A stretch of DNA of 64,000 nucleotides, taken from NCBI GenBank assembly GCA_947846985.1, contig CANTUZ010000008.1, positions 37,466,817 through 37,530,816 of the forward strand, read 5' to 3'. This document shows, one piece after another, positions 22,744 to 37,700 of this stretch. Both the position numbers and the translations under genes were made by a program. The notes below the pieces were generated by a model, which ran no database searches, was not told where the DNA came from, and saw only the letters and a program-made list of their open reading frames with translations. Position 1 is the first letter of the stretch. Every line of letters starts with the position of its first letter. This DNA is from Fratercula arctica (taxonomy: Eukaryota > Chordata > Aves > Charadriiformes > Alcidae).

Positions 22744-25700
22744 CTAAGCAATCAAACAAACAGTAGTTTGAACAACCAATAATCATCAGGAATATGGTAT
22801 TCAATTGAATTTATTCATTTTCAGTATCTAGTCCTTTAAGATGTCCCTAATCCTAAGAAAAACCATAATAGTGTTTGATTAGGACATCACTTCTGTTAAA
22901 GTCTCCTAGTTTCTATATTACTAATGAACTAGTGAAGTGAAAAATGGTTTAAAAGTTTTTCCTTAACCAAACAGATTAGGTCTTATAGTACTTCTACTAC
23001 TGAAGAAGTGTGGCATGAAAAACTAGGCTGTAAAAAATAGGATATTTAGTTCTATGCTGACATTAATCACAATGGTATCCCATTATGTGGCTGTTCAGCC
23101 AACTGATTTCCCCATAATTGGCTATCAGATATTAATTTTAAGCCTCCTGTGCACAGAAAACATTCCAGGAATTCTTACAAGTTATTCAAAAGTTACCAGG
23201 GATTAGTAGTAACAGCACTGAAGTGCAGTAAGATTATTTACAAGCATAAACACATTTGTACAGCAAGATGAGGAGTTCCCGTTGCTGTGTCACATACGTG
23301 ATTACTTTTGTATTTAAGAAACAGGCAAAAGTTTTTTGAGGTGTTTTTCCTTTCCCGAGATAGCTGCATAAAAAATTGTGTTATCTATTTCTGAACTGCT
23401 CAGTTCCTTAGTTACTTTCCATTCTTCAGTCTTCCCTTGCTTTGTAAAAGTGCAATGTCATTCAACATTTCATTAAAAAAAAAAAAAGTGTTATGTATGC
23501 CTGGCATCTTATCAAGAAGTCTTCACAATGCCTATAGAATGATAACGTTTGTTAAACGCAACACAATTTTTCCAAACTATTCTTCTTCTTCTGCCATGAG
23601 TCTTAAAATCAAAGCCCTTCTATATTTAATCTTACACTTGTCTCTCAAAGGAAAATTTGTTTCCTTTCTATTATTGACACTGAGGGTCAGGAGGAAGGAG
23701 TGGAGACCAGAGTAAACTGTAAATGAGTAAGATCAGAAAAACTTTTATAGTCTCCCACAGATCCCATAGATGGGCAAAGTTCAGTTCAGAAAAGAAGGTT
23801 CTGTACTGGAGTCCTGATGAGGCCTCCAATATTGGCCTTCAGGCCAATAATCAAGACACACTTCCTTGTAGAAAGGATGTGAAAAGCAGCAGAGCTGTTC
23901 AAATTTTGGCTCTGTTTAGCTCACATTAGCTCTATCTAGTTAAAATGAGTAAGATACTCAAAACATGTGATGAGATGCCCAAACAAAAATAAGAGGCAGG
24001 TACCTTCTGAGCAAGTTTGTCAAAAAACCTAAAACCTCCTTATTCTAGAATAAAAGTCTCTTAATTAAGAGGAATATCTGTTAAGATTATAAATATTAGC
24101 TCTGAAAAAAAGGTGTCAGCTTTTAAATGCCCATTACATCTGATACTGTAGGATTAGGCCATCTCTAAGTTCCAGATCCCAGGTAAAAAGCAAACTCCTT
24201 CCCCATGTTTCAGGTAACCAGTTGTTTCAATATCCATTTCCCACCAAATATACTACCAGCGTATTCAGGTACACAAGATTCCAAAACCCGCGTTCAGTGA
24301 CGTTTTACCTGGGCAGTTTCAAGAGGATTCTTTGGGAGCAAGTTATTGGGCTGGGCAGAATAGTATATTTTATTTAAGTAGCAAACCCAAACAAAGTATT
24401 ATGATTAAGAAAAGCAGCACAGCAGTGGTGTTTTACTTCCGGAAGGAATGACATGAAGAACAAAGACATGATCAAGGAGACATGTCTACCAGCACAGTCC
24501 ACTAATGAGCAGAAAAAGCAGGTCTTCAGAAATGGAGAAGTCACAGTGAAACCAAAGTTTCACCAGCTGCTTACCCTTCAATCTACCTTAGAGTGATGCC
24601 CTGTTCACTGTGATACCAAATCTTTTATTTCCTGTATTTGTAGCACTTAGAGAGCAGGTGGAAACAACTGCTAGAAGCACTAGCACTGAAGCTGCTTAGG
24701 GAATTTTGGATTTCCCCCATAGGGCCTCAGTGCTGAGTGAATTAATTGAAACCACATAACAGCCCTGTTAGTTGAAAAATCATGGTCTTATTTGTAGTGG
24801 ACACTGAGTGAAAGTTAGCAAATGAGACAAGACACTAACGGAAGAATAGAAAGCATTTTGATTAAGGTCCTGCCACTCAGCATGACATGGCATTATCTCC
24901 AGATCAGGCAAGTATTTAATACAGTGCTGGGTTCTCATTTCTGCTAACAGCGCCCCTAAATCCAACATGAACACAATTGAAGTTTGGCTATTTTGGTGTA
25001 ACAGGGTAAGTGCTGCTTTAGGAAGGCTTGCAAGCCAATCAAGGTACTTTTCATACTTTGTGAAATTTTTCCAGAGGTTTGGTTTGCTTAACAAGTACTT
25101 AATTGAAGAGAGTAGCTAACATGCTAGTTATAGCCATAAACCTAGATTTATTTGTGGTCTTTTGACTCTTAATACAAAGACTGATGCCTGTATCTCAAAA
25201 GGTCAGTTTATGCTACGCAGACCAACTATACTGAAGATCCCAAGAAGCATACTTAATAGGGACTAAGAAAATTACTTTGCATTGAGTACTTGCTTAAACT
25301 TAACTGCTGAAATTATATTCCATCTGCATGGAGTTCTACGTTGACATGGCTAGATTACTTCTAGCAAGCTGTTTTGTAAAGACATAACTGCCAAGTAAAA
25401 CAGGAATCTAAACTATACCTAGTCTGCAGTGTAAACGTATTACAGCATTTACCTCTTGTCTAACATATTTTTAACCTTTTCAAGAAATTGACATTTTTCC
25501 CCCTTAAGCCTACCTGGGCATAATGCCACTTGCAGTTAGATACCATAAGCTTAGTAGTAACTTCCTGCTGGAATTGGGCAGGAAAGAGTCAGCAGCCAAA
25601 CACGGGATTCTTCAGCACTGCTATGCAAGAGTATTCTCTGCATCTGTATACGTGTCAGTTGAACGCTGCATAACTAATAGTAGTTGATTGGCAACATAAT

Positions 25701-28700
25701 TGGCATCAACTACATTTATAGAAATGAAAGTAAGATCAACTATAATTAGCCTTGAAATAAGTATTAAATGATACTTAAGTCATATACACCTTATATGGGC
25801 CAATCAGTCTTCTTTTAACGTCCAACCGATAGCTTCTGGACTGTTCTGGGTCACCCATGTCTGTTGCACGCAATCGGAGAATTTCATAAACTCGTCTTGT
25901 GTGTTGCTAATGAACAGAAAGGAGAATAAACACCATGTCTGAACGAAGAGGTCACTCAACAGAACTCAAAGTGGAGAAACATTGAAATACTAGAGTAGTC
26001 CCTCAGCTCATCAGAGGACAGAGACATGGACAAAGCCTCTACCAAACCTATCTTTCTATCTAGTGAGTTAAATGTTGTTTTTCCTTCAAAACCATTTTCA
26101 TCCACACAGCCAGTGTCTGATCTCTGAGTGTCACACCAGCTGTAGAGGTGCTTCAAGGACCTGCTGTAAATGAGCAGCAGAAAGTCCAGAAGCCTGAGTC
26201 GAAAGAACTGAAGGATCGCACTGGAGCGACATTAAGCAATATTTTACTAAACTGTATCTACTTTGCTAATTTTAATAATCTCCACATACCTACTGCCCTT
26301 CACAAGGCCCCCTGGAAGTTCTAAATATGAGAATGAAGTAATATTTACAGTTTTCTGTTTTCTAGGGAAAAAAATTAAGGAATCAGTAAACGGAAAAACT
26401 GAAGTGCTTTTGGAACCAGGCTCAGCTAGTATCACATCTGGGAAGAAAAAAAAAAAGGATCATGTTGCTACTGTATTACTATTAACTATTGCATCTGTTT
26501 GAAAACAGAATTTAAGATCAAGTATTCTTTTGCTGAGCAACAGAACAAAACCAGGATGGTTTGTTTGCTACACTAGCACATGTTCAGATACTGTTAAAAA
26601 AACCAAACCAACTTATTTATCCTTTCAGGTTTAAGATATCAGACATAGAAGGCTGCAGAAGTAGTTTCCCTAAACAAGCTAAACCATTTTCATGAGTACA
26701 TTTGAATATGGCTTCACACCCCCCACACCTCAAGCTTCAAAGTTTTCATCAAACCACATTCAGATACATGTTTAATTAACCAACTCTGCCTTTTCACTAC
26801 CATACTCACTAATGAGTTTAATCATTCACTGAGATTACCACAAAATGTAAGTGTTCAACTTAACTGTTTAGATTACCAAGTGTTTAGGGCTGCCTCAGTA
26901 GCAGTTCTTTGTTTTGGGAATGCAGAACACTAAAGTAGCAAAACTTGTTATTTGTATAAATATATTTGAAAGAAATGGAAACCATATCAAATTCTATTAC
27001 ATCAACAGAATTAGTAGGCAAAAAAAAAAATATTTATCTAAAACCATGAGCTAGGTATCTCCCTTTCAGCTACATCCTAAAAATCCGTTGAAATAAGACA
27101 GACTGTAAATTCCAAGTCTGCACCTCTATGTTTGAATTGTTATTCTACTAGTTTGATAAGAATATGTCCAACTACAACTGTTCTGATTTAGTACCTTATT
27201 TATTTTCAGTTTTTGTTGAGCTTCCATCACCATTTCTTGACTGAAACCTTGCATTAACTTTCCTGGGGAAAAGCAAAGCAAATCTTGACAGAGCTTTACG
27301 AGAACAAAGTCTCTTAGCTTCACATAGTTTTCAGATGGATCTTCAGCTAGAAAGAAAAAAAAAGCATGTAGTTAATAACAGCATTATTTGTTTCTTCAAC
27401 AGATCAACAACTGTGCTTAATCGTAAGTACTGCTATCAAAGTTTTAGATGCTTGACAGCAGACATTAAAGAGACTGCAGAAAGAAAAACTTCTAATATTT
27501 TGTGTATGCAGTGCTGTACAGCATTATATATGCATTTCTAAGAGACTGACAATATACACGTTTAATCCAATTTAACTCCTTGGAAAATTACTCTATGTCT
27601 AAACCCTTTGTCTTGTATGTTCAATCTATTCTATATTTGACAGAGCAGTAGGACTACCAGAACACAAACTAATTATGCAGAAGGAGACTGGAAAACTATC
27701 CCAGTGTGTACAACTAAACTAGCTGAAGACACATATTGACCATAGTCTGTTAGCAAGAAAGACAAGGAAAGGTACAAGGACCTAAGGACAATTTATCCAA
27801 ACTTAAGAGGCTGGAAGGACCTAAGCAAAAGCTGACCACAATTTCAAGTTACTTCAATTTTGCTTAAAATGGCAGCATAACTATCAAAACCATTGCTTTA
27901 GAAAAAACACTGAAGTTGAGAACTAGCTTCACTGAACACCAACATGGTCCTGCATGCAAGTTTGTTCCCACTTACAAACTATGCAGAAGGAAAATGCTTA
28001 CAATGTTGTGAATGTATTTTTCTTCCTTACTTAACTGTTTAAGACAGGTTTACTACAAATAAATAGCAGGGTCATGTTCCACCCCACACCTACATTTTTC
28101 CATGGACTAGCATTGTAGAATTTATTGCTAAGCAGCTTATATCCCAGCTGTGGTGTTATTTAGTTTTGAGGACCACTGTAAAAAGTTGAAATTTGCAGTT
28201 TAGGGACTATCAAAAGCCAGTAAGTTACCAAGAAGGACTGGGATAGAAGTTTTTGCTATGTATCTGCTGCATCGCACAACTAGCAATTTATTTTTTGGGT
28301 TAGGAAATGCTTATGATGATTCTATCAGTTAAAATGCTTTTTGCATGAGTGGCCTAATCTTGTATGGCAAGTCTTACAGCACTCATGCCGAGAAAGAGAT
28401 TGAAGAAGCAATACTAAAATTAATTGATCACATTCCTTTTCACTCAGATGAGAAGAAAGATGAGGCAGTTTCTGTACAGTAAGCACCATCAGCATAAATT
28501 TTACTCGTGTCAGAAGTTATAAGCAGAACAAAATATTTGTTGTAAATGTGAAACTCTAAAGTAACTTTTTTTGTTTAAAAAGCATTAGCTCTTTTAAAGA
28601 AGTTAAGCAGATCTTCATTTCCTCTTTTCAGAAAGGAAAAGAGGCTTTATGTCACAATTTTAGATGCTACGTAACTCAATATCCTGGCCATATCAAGATA

Positions 28701-31700
28701 GTCCAAGCCTGATTCTCCCCTCAAAAAGGACAATACATTTGTAAAAGTCTTCATTTCCATGATTTGAGTGCCATGTAGAATAATGCAAGCTTTCTCCTGC
28801 TTTATCCCATAAAGAAATTAAAGCCTATTTTAGTGCACATTTACTGTTTGCTATAACCCTGTGTTTAGGCACTGAGCCATGAATATGTCACATGATTTAT
28901 CCCATACCATGTTAAGATCTTGTTTATCCTCAGCTATAAAAGCTATGTAAAGTTTTGTACTATTTAAAAAAAAGAAAAAATGTAAATGCATGATGCACAT
29001 GATATCCTGTTGCATAAACAAAGTTATACTACCTTAGGTTCCTATGAACTGGATCAAAATTATGAAGTTAATTACTTTAAGTTTGGATTATTCTGCAGCA
29101 ATGCATCGTGAAAGCAAGTGTTCCATTGTATTTTAATGGGAATGGGGGGATATTTCTAACTATGATGAGGTCTGAGACAGATACCTAGAAGTGAACGGTC
29201 AAGTCATGTGTTTGAACTGCATTTCTTCCTGTATTGGACTTGAAACCACAGGACAGGTGTCACATTTGTAGCTATTTTTGTGTTATTTTTTTTAGCACAT
29301 ACACCTTTTTTCCTCCCTCTGCCATTCCGTCAATCATTTTTCATTTGTAGGTATTTGTGCATGCACCTCTGCTATCATGGGTGCCTTCAGCCAGCAATTC
29401 GTGCTCCTAGAACACAAATTCTCTACAGATTTTTACTGTCTGTAAGATTCAGGCTTGCAAATTAATACGCTGTTTTAGTTTGCGTCCCACCTCCCTTTTG
29501 AGCTTTGGCTAATAGGAGTTAGTTGAACAAGGAATTTGACAAAGCTCGATCCCTTGGCAAACTCAGCTGCGTATCTCACAATAAAATGTCTAATTAGCTG
29601 GTAATCCGTTCATGCTAGGGATTGAATTTTCCTGGTGTGCTGTTCTCTAAGTAAAGGATTTAAGCAGCTACATTATATAAAGTTCTTCTGTAAACCAGGG
29701 TACTATTAATCCTGAACTGAGCTGAAGCTACAACTTCAAAAGGCCATTTAATTCTGACAAATGAACATGAAAGTTAGTCTGCAGGCTAACAACCTGTGAA
29801 TGCTACAAGTTGCTTATTAAACAGATGAACCAAGTTAAAAATTTAACACAAACCTGTTATATCAAGTACTGTAGGAGAAGACATATAGTATCTATGAACT
29901 GTTTCAAGCAGCTGAGCGCCATGGCCTTCTCCTTGGAATGGGGGCAAGATCAGCATCTGGCTACAGAAAAAGGACTGGATTTTCAGTTCAAACACGCATT
30001 TGTGAACATTATAATGTCAAGGCTTAAAAATGAAATGGTATTTCATTTTAGATTAAACTACATGTAGAAATCTTCGTGTTAAAATATAATTTTTAACGGA
30101 GTCTTAAAATTGCTAAAAATTCAAAACTTGTTTGAGATTCCCCCTGCTTCAAGGAGGGAACAGTGAAATAAATCAGTGCATAGCCAGCTAATAATGGGGA
30201 TTTTTTTAAACAAATCAACACCATTATAAACAAGTATTGGGAACTTCAGCAGTTCCCTCTTCTGAAATAAAAGGCAAGGCACGAGTTACGCCGCCAATTA
30301 CCTTACACGTGGCCGGGTTTTGTCTGGGTACACATAGTAATTATAGACTGTCATGTAGCCTACAGTCGCAAAGAGCGTAGCTCCATCCTTATTATACTTC
30401 TCAAATCTGCAGATAAAACAGAAAGCCAAGCAGGTCAATTACAGTCGCGCTCCCATGCAGTGTCCATTTTCTTTTCCATTCTCCAACTGAATTTTCAGTG
30501 TCAGCAAGCTACTCTGTGAGGGCCCAATGGGTACACCTGCTATGTTCTGAATGTACAATTCACTTAATTGGTGTGCAGCAACTTGGATAAATCAGGCCTC
30601 TTTACAGCACTTCAGTGCACTTGCCTATTATAAAGATGAATAGGTGGCAAGTAAAAGAAAACACAGGCAAAGCTCATTTTACTGTTTAAGCCTACATTCA
30701 GGGCTCTAACGGACAACAGCATTTAATTCAGCTCTATTCTCAAGGTTTCCCAAAGCATAATGGAGGAAAACTCAAGCCTCATAAACAATGGTTTTTCTTT
30801 CCTGGGAAAAATATCATTATACTGCTCCAATAATTGGCCAGCCACAATTAAAGTGCAGGCTTTGTGGAGGTAATAAGGTCCACTGTTGCTTTAGAACTGT
30901 ACTTACACTAGAAAGTAGTTCCATCTTTCATCATCTACATCAATAAAGCTAGCAGTTTCAATAAACCACATCAAGAACGTCTGAAGCCTTTCATGATATT
31001 CTCGAAAGCCTGGACATGTCATGTCAGCCTAGGGAAAAAGCCAGAAGAAGTCAGGTGAAACCTATCGCAGATGCAAGAGGAAAAAAATTAAGCAAAACCT
31101 AATTAAATTCTCCAATACAAAAAAAGCATGCTTATAATTTATTAATAAACTGGTAAAATAATAGTATTTATATACTATAGTTGAAACATTACTGAAAGTG
31201 CAGCACTGCAAAAATAAACTTTAATTTGGTTGCTCAAAAGCCAAAGTTTCACTTATTTTTCATACCTTGTATATCTGATATGTTATATCTTCACCAGCTT
31301 CCTCATTATGGACAGAATAGGTGTGTAGCAGCATTCCAAAGGGCCTGAAGTTGACCTCCTTCTCCAGCAGAGACACAAAGTCATCTGTGTTTGTGCAAAA
31401 ACCAGGAGGAATGATTTCTCTAATTTTACTTTCAACATCGTCTGCCTGCAGATTATAAAAGGGGGCAGGATCAGTGGAAGATTAGAAAAAGGCAGCATTG
31501 ATGTCACTATTGTGCTGTAAGAAATGAATATAAAAGAGGTGCTACGGCCCAGCAGTAATCTAAGAAGAAAAAAGAAAAAGCGAGCTTTCCTGTTATTCAG
31601 TAGTGACCTTCCAGCAAGTAAAGGAGCTGCACTGATGAGATCCAGAAAGGTCACAATCTAGCCACTGTAAGCTTCTAAAAGCTTGTAGTTACAGTGTAAG

Positions 31701-34700
31701 TTCATGAACATTTTTACATTTAGAGATTGTTACATTTGTCCAAGTAAAACCTAAGAGCGTAGAGAACTATTCTGAAAGTGCAGCCTATTGAGAAGCTAAA
31801 ACTTTCCAGCCAGCAATTCTCCAAGACTATCTTACACAGCCTTGCGGAACTCAGGTTCCCAAACAAGCAGCTTAAAAGAGGTATTGGGTGGTGCAGAACT
31901 AAGCGGAGGAAAAGGGACAAAGACCGAAAATGGTAGCTCCCAAACAGGAAAGTGACAGCTAGCACACTCGTACATTCTTAGGTCTCCCTGCCTGAAATGC
32001 CTGCCTATAGGATCAGCTGCAAAACACATTACAAACTCAGAAGACAACAACCAGCATTCAAATCAAAGAACATTTTGCAAACAAAGTTTGACATGAAATA
32101 ATAAAAAGATAATTTAAGGATACTGTCAGCAAATCTGACCTGTAGTCTAACATACTGGGGAAGAAATATTCTGACACCAAAATTAAATTTACAGATTAAA
32201 ATTACTCTTTTCAGATAACCAAAGTGAAAGTTAGAGACTATCAGCTGAGCAGACTTCATAATCCTTTTCAGACCCCAAAAAGACCACTTGATTGAATACA
32301 TTTACTACTTCTTTTTAACCATGAATATTTGATGAAGTTTCACAATAACGTATTACTGCTTCTCACCAGGCAATAAAACTTAATGAATTGGTCTCAACTT
32401 AACAAAACAGTACTCCTCAATACAACCCCTAAAAGCCTGACATTACATTCAACAAAATGAGCTTACATTCAATTCAAACTTTCCTCTGGACAATGAATCC
32501 AGGTTTTTACTTAATGGAGTTTGCCGTGAGTTCAGCTGTAATGTTTGTATTGTATCTATTTCCACAAGGACTGACAGAAGAACACTTTGTGTTAACTTAC
32601 TAAGCAGCTCTTTCACACCGTTTACATGCATGATGGGTATTAGTTCAAAACCAAGACCCTTGCTACTTAGCATTCAAAACAGGGAAATTAAGATGCTTAG
32701 AACAAAATACACTACAAAAGGCTAATACAACATGCTACTAATTCCTGTCCTTTCAACCATAGTCCCTTAAGTAGAAGCAATGCACCTGCAAATGAATAGC
32801 ACTTTATCATTCAGTTACATTTTTAGTGTAGAGAAAGATGGATGCAGTTCAGCACAAACAAGTTTTATTCTTAATGGCTTGGTACTACCAACATTTATAT
32901 TTATATTTGTAGAGAGAGCTATTAAGCAGTTAAAATCTAGCTTTACAATACTTGGTGTAAGAACACAGTTAAAATGCATACAATCTTTACATCCATTTCA
33001 TTCTCAAAACAAAGGAGATGCATTTCTTGGAACCTTAGCTGTTCTTCTTAAAGCAGTATTAGTTAAACATTTTCTTTACACTTACTGATTTAACCGCATT
33101 ACACAAAATCAGCCACTTTTTCAGAATCAATGAATTACATAAAGAAAAAGTACTTGTATGTAACGCATTTTAGATTTTTTTTTTTAACTGTGCAAGTGCA
33201 TGGTTTACACAGATCTTAAGTCTGCACTGCTTACAAAGTTGTAGGAAACCACAACTAAGAATCTGTATTGACTCGCAGTTTATGTATCTGAAAAAGGCAC
33301 ATAAAAGTAATCTAGAACTAAAACAAGACTTCCAAGTGTCAGTTCAGTAACTCAGACTGTGAGGAAGACATCTAAAAAGAATGAATATACAGTATGAAGT
33401 ATTATATAAATGATGTTTAAGTAATTTACTCCCCTCACATTTCTAAGTTTCTTCAATAGTGATAAGGAAGACAAACTTTCACCTGCTGAAAGGATGTAAG
33501 ATAATGCATACGTTGCTGGCTGCCACCACAGAAAAAAATAGTTTTCCATAAAATAGAAAGAATTAAATCATGAGAACAGAGGCTTAGCAGATAAAGCAAT
33601 AGATAATCCTTCTTAGTTCTATATGACTACAACATATTTCCACCTACTGCCTCCTAGGAGTTCTCTACCCTTGAAATGGGGCCTGACATAACTTAAGAAA
33701 AGAAACCATATCCTTTGGTTACTTTTAGGGTTAACAAGATTGCCCTTTCTTACCGAGGAAATCCCAGAATCCTCAGTTTGAGTGGCGGCATAAGTTTAAG
33801 TGATCCAATTTTCAGTTAGTAAATCCTGGAATACCAACACCATACAAATAATTTGTTTAATTAATACCTGTACTTGTTAATGGAAACATCCATTACATAG
33901 TAGGCACTTCCCGAACACTTCTCTCTGAGGTACTCATAATCCAAGGAGTTACCAAAATTTGTTTACTGCTTTTCCCTTGTGTACTGCTTTGATATTGGCA
34001 AGAGGTTTGTTTATCAGAGCAAGGCACTCATATCTTATCAGTCTTACCAAACATGATGATGTACAACTTTCTCTCCAGAAAACCAATGCAGTTGACCACT
34101 GCAGCAGTGTTAAACATAGACAAAGCCACTTACAATGAAGCATGCAAAAACCTGAATGAAGCCAGCCAAGAGTTGCTGAGCTTATGGTTTCATGAAGTAC
34201 TGCCTGTAACGAGTTACCTTCATAATCAGAATCATGTGAGGTGACGATGGGGAATTTGGTAAAGGCTTGTAATTAAACTTGATTTGTAGTAGGACTACTA
34301 AGTGGGCAGTCTCTCTTTGTACATTGCATTTGACTCTGGATAATTTTAATATATGGATTATTATAACAGGCAGTTATGGCATTTGAATACCATGTAGATG
34401 CTGTTTCAAAGTGGCTTCGTTTAAAACAATCATAGAAATATGTTTGAAAGCTGAACTTCTCTAACAGTTATATGTATTAATTCCAGTGGGGAGCAATGGA
34501 GTGATGAGTAGTATTACTTTTTAAAAAAAGGATGCCCGATATTAAAATTACACTTTTTCATTAACTTCTGTGTAAAGCAAATGTATTAGACCAGCTGCAA
34601 AGCAAGATAGATAAATTTGTAGTAAAGACTGTTTCAGAGGTTAGTGAAATACTTTCCCCCACCCCATCATAAAATCCAGATGAAAAGGAGAATACTTGAA

Positions 34701-37700
34701 CAGCTGCAAATATCAAAGCAGCAAGCAATTTGGAGGTCAATGCTATTAATATTTACACTAGAAGAAAGCAGCCTCTCTTCCAGATATTTGAAAGAATCAA
34801 CTCCATCAAGGGATAAATTCTGTTCATTTTCACTAAATTAAATGCCAGCTTCTATTCAAAACATGATCATGCTTTGCTGAGTCCTCCCCACTAACATCGT
34901 TTAGACCCATCTTTAGGGAGATGACATTAAGATGCATGAACACGACTGGCTCTAGACATTTCAGGATATCTTTTCCCTCATGTTTGAAAAGATCTTGGAG
35001 AAAGAGAGTCAGGAGGAATATTTCTGTCAGTCCCTAGCAAAGACTGCAGCAGCTGCTTTAGCCATAATGGAATCAAACTTAATATCACAGAGTAAAACCA
35101 CCTGCTGTTGAACAGGCTTGCGTTGGTATTTAGATACAAAATCCTAAGCTGTGAATAACTTTGCAGAGCATCAAAACTAACTTCTCACTTGTAACCGGTT
35201 ACGTTAAAGGCAGAGACTGCTGTCCTTTCCTAAACGCTATCTATTTACAGCACAAAGATTACCTGTCATGTGTGGCAGGTAGTCCACATCTTAGTATGAT
35301 TTTCCTGAAGAAGCTAAGACCAGCAACCAGTTAACTTAGAAAAGTTAACGTTAATATGCATTTAAATTAACAGCCTGCTGTAATGACAGCTTACGTTTTA
35401 ATCTCTGCAAATGCATTCTTATCTTAAGGTGGTTAAACTAATGGCAAATACAAACGCAGCACAAGACTGATGACCACTGTATCTTTTTTTTTTCTACTAA
35501 GGTTTAGATATAGCCATATGAGCAGCCTATTTGGATGCACAGTGTTAACAATACCCAAGAGAAGCACTGAGTAAGCTACCACATTCTTCCGATTCAGTCA
35601 AACCTTGTAAATAACTCTGGAAAGGATACAGAAGCCTCACCCAAAAAGGTCCTGGTTTTGGTCTCCATCTCAAACCCTTAAGCAATTAGGGGAATAACTC
35701 AGTAGATGAAAAAGAGCTTGAAAGCAGCAAGGATTCTGGTCGATCAAAAAAGTTGCAGAGTGTGCTTAGGGCAAGACAGATCTTGTTCACCTTGCTCGTA
35801 CCTCCAGAAAAGTAAAGTGGCTTTGTTATTTGTACAGAAAATATAGACTGTGAGTAAAAAGGTGCTGTGGTGTGGATTCCTGTTGTGACCTGATTTCGAA
35901 GTTACACTGGTGAAAGATTGCACTGTTCTACTTTAATGATTACTACTTTGCCAATAGGCTTTCCTCTTTTCCTTATTTCTAAAATCCTTCTAAAGATTGA
36001 AAAGCATGACCTTTCACTCCTAAGATATGTAGCCCTAGCCTCAAAAGTATTTCAGACATGTCCAGGCACTTCCCCTGTTGAACTAAGTACATTCTAATAC
36101 AATTTCAGAATAATGAAGGGCAAATCTTCAAAATTCATTTAACAAAGTCATTCCAGTATTTTTTCATTTAGAGTAGGCCTTTCCTTGAAAATATTTAAGT
36201 AAACTTGGATGAATTTGAAATTAGGAACTTACAGCTTGAAGTCATAAAGATGTTTAGTTTTTTTTTTTTTTAAAAAGAGCTTTTCTCAGCCAGAGTACTT
36301 TGAAGCCAGTGCAAACATACAGCCATTTCGTACTACAGAGTATTACAAAGATTCATCAATAACTATATCAATAGCTCCTCTGAAAATAAATCAACTCAAT
36401 TTTTTCCTCGTAAACTCAGATGATACTAAGTTTTCTTGATGCATTAGATACCACTGAAAAACTGGGTTTTTCTAAATATCTGTACAGGTACTTATACAAG
36501 TATTAAACAGTTAAAAACATTGTTAAGAAGAGACTTTATTCCTATTTGTAAGTTCCATATACCTTTCTTCAGTTGGCTGAAAGACTTGGCTTTTGCAGGA
36601 TTATCTCAAAAATATTCTGAGAATATATAGGCAGAAGAATTAAAAAAAAAAAAAGTTTTTCTACAAGTGTTCTATAAGCTTGGAAAACTTGAGGCACAAA
36701 GAGAAAAAAGTAAAAAAAACACCCAAACAAACATCCTGCAGGTAGTTGTACTACTGTATTCCTTTAAGTAAGGTGTAAAGCACACATGATACCCAACAAA
36801 GTTTCTGATCGTGTTTCTGCCTTACTTGTTCTCCACATTTGCCATTTGAAGAGACACAGTCACCTCATGAAGTCTTTACAGAAATCCCCTTTTCCTTCTT
36901 ACCGAATTGTCTTCGATATAAAACCCACCAATGCTAGTCCTCCTCCTGGAGACAGTTAACATGGAAATACAGACTTGCTAAGTTGTCGTGGTTTTTTGAG
37001 GAACAGGCCTTGGTATTAACACCACATGTGACTGTACTTTTTCCACACAATTTGGATTGTACCACAGTCAGAGGAGGGACAATGGGAAAACATATAGATG
37101 AAGTTCAAAGCTTTTTCCAGCTTAGCAACAAAGGAAGCTTTGTTTGTTTGCTTTTAATATAAATCGTGGTTGGGTGGGCAGTTACTAAATCTAGAATTCT
37201 TGTCCATATCCCAACTAAACCTTCTCAATAATATTTTAAGCGCAGATCTGGTTCTGTCTTTACCTCCACACAGTCAAACTTTTCATTAACTTTAGACGTG
37301 TATTCGATGCGGAAGAGTGTTGACAGGTTACCAGCAATATAGTACAAGAGGATCTTCAGTCCCTTGTAGCCAAAGGCAACTTCGCTGAGGAAGGAGAAAA
37401 GAGCAGTCAGGAACTCTATATAAGTTTCACAGCAAAACATTCACATCACAAAGCTTTCATGTAATAAGCTTTGAAGTTCACATCATCTTTCCCAGTGACG
37501 TATACTAAGCTTCCTAATAGGAAAAGGGAATCAAACTGGATGTACACTATCTAGACAGAGATAATGCCTTACACTATTTCTACTAGTTATTTTGCTCCGC
37601 TAGTGGAGAAACAGAACATGTTCCTGAGCTCAGTCAGGCAGTGTCTCTGCACTTACTGTGACAGCTCAAGAACGAACACCCAAAATAGCTAATACTGCAT

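Noticed and set aside
29854..29956. HAT1 exon 8 starting at ATG after ccag
   Set aside because: That acceptor would break the frame from exon 7. Using ctgtag four bases upstream gives SQMLIL, the conserved HAT1 sequence, and keeps phase.
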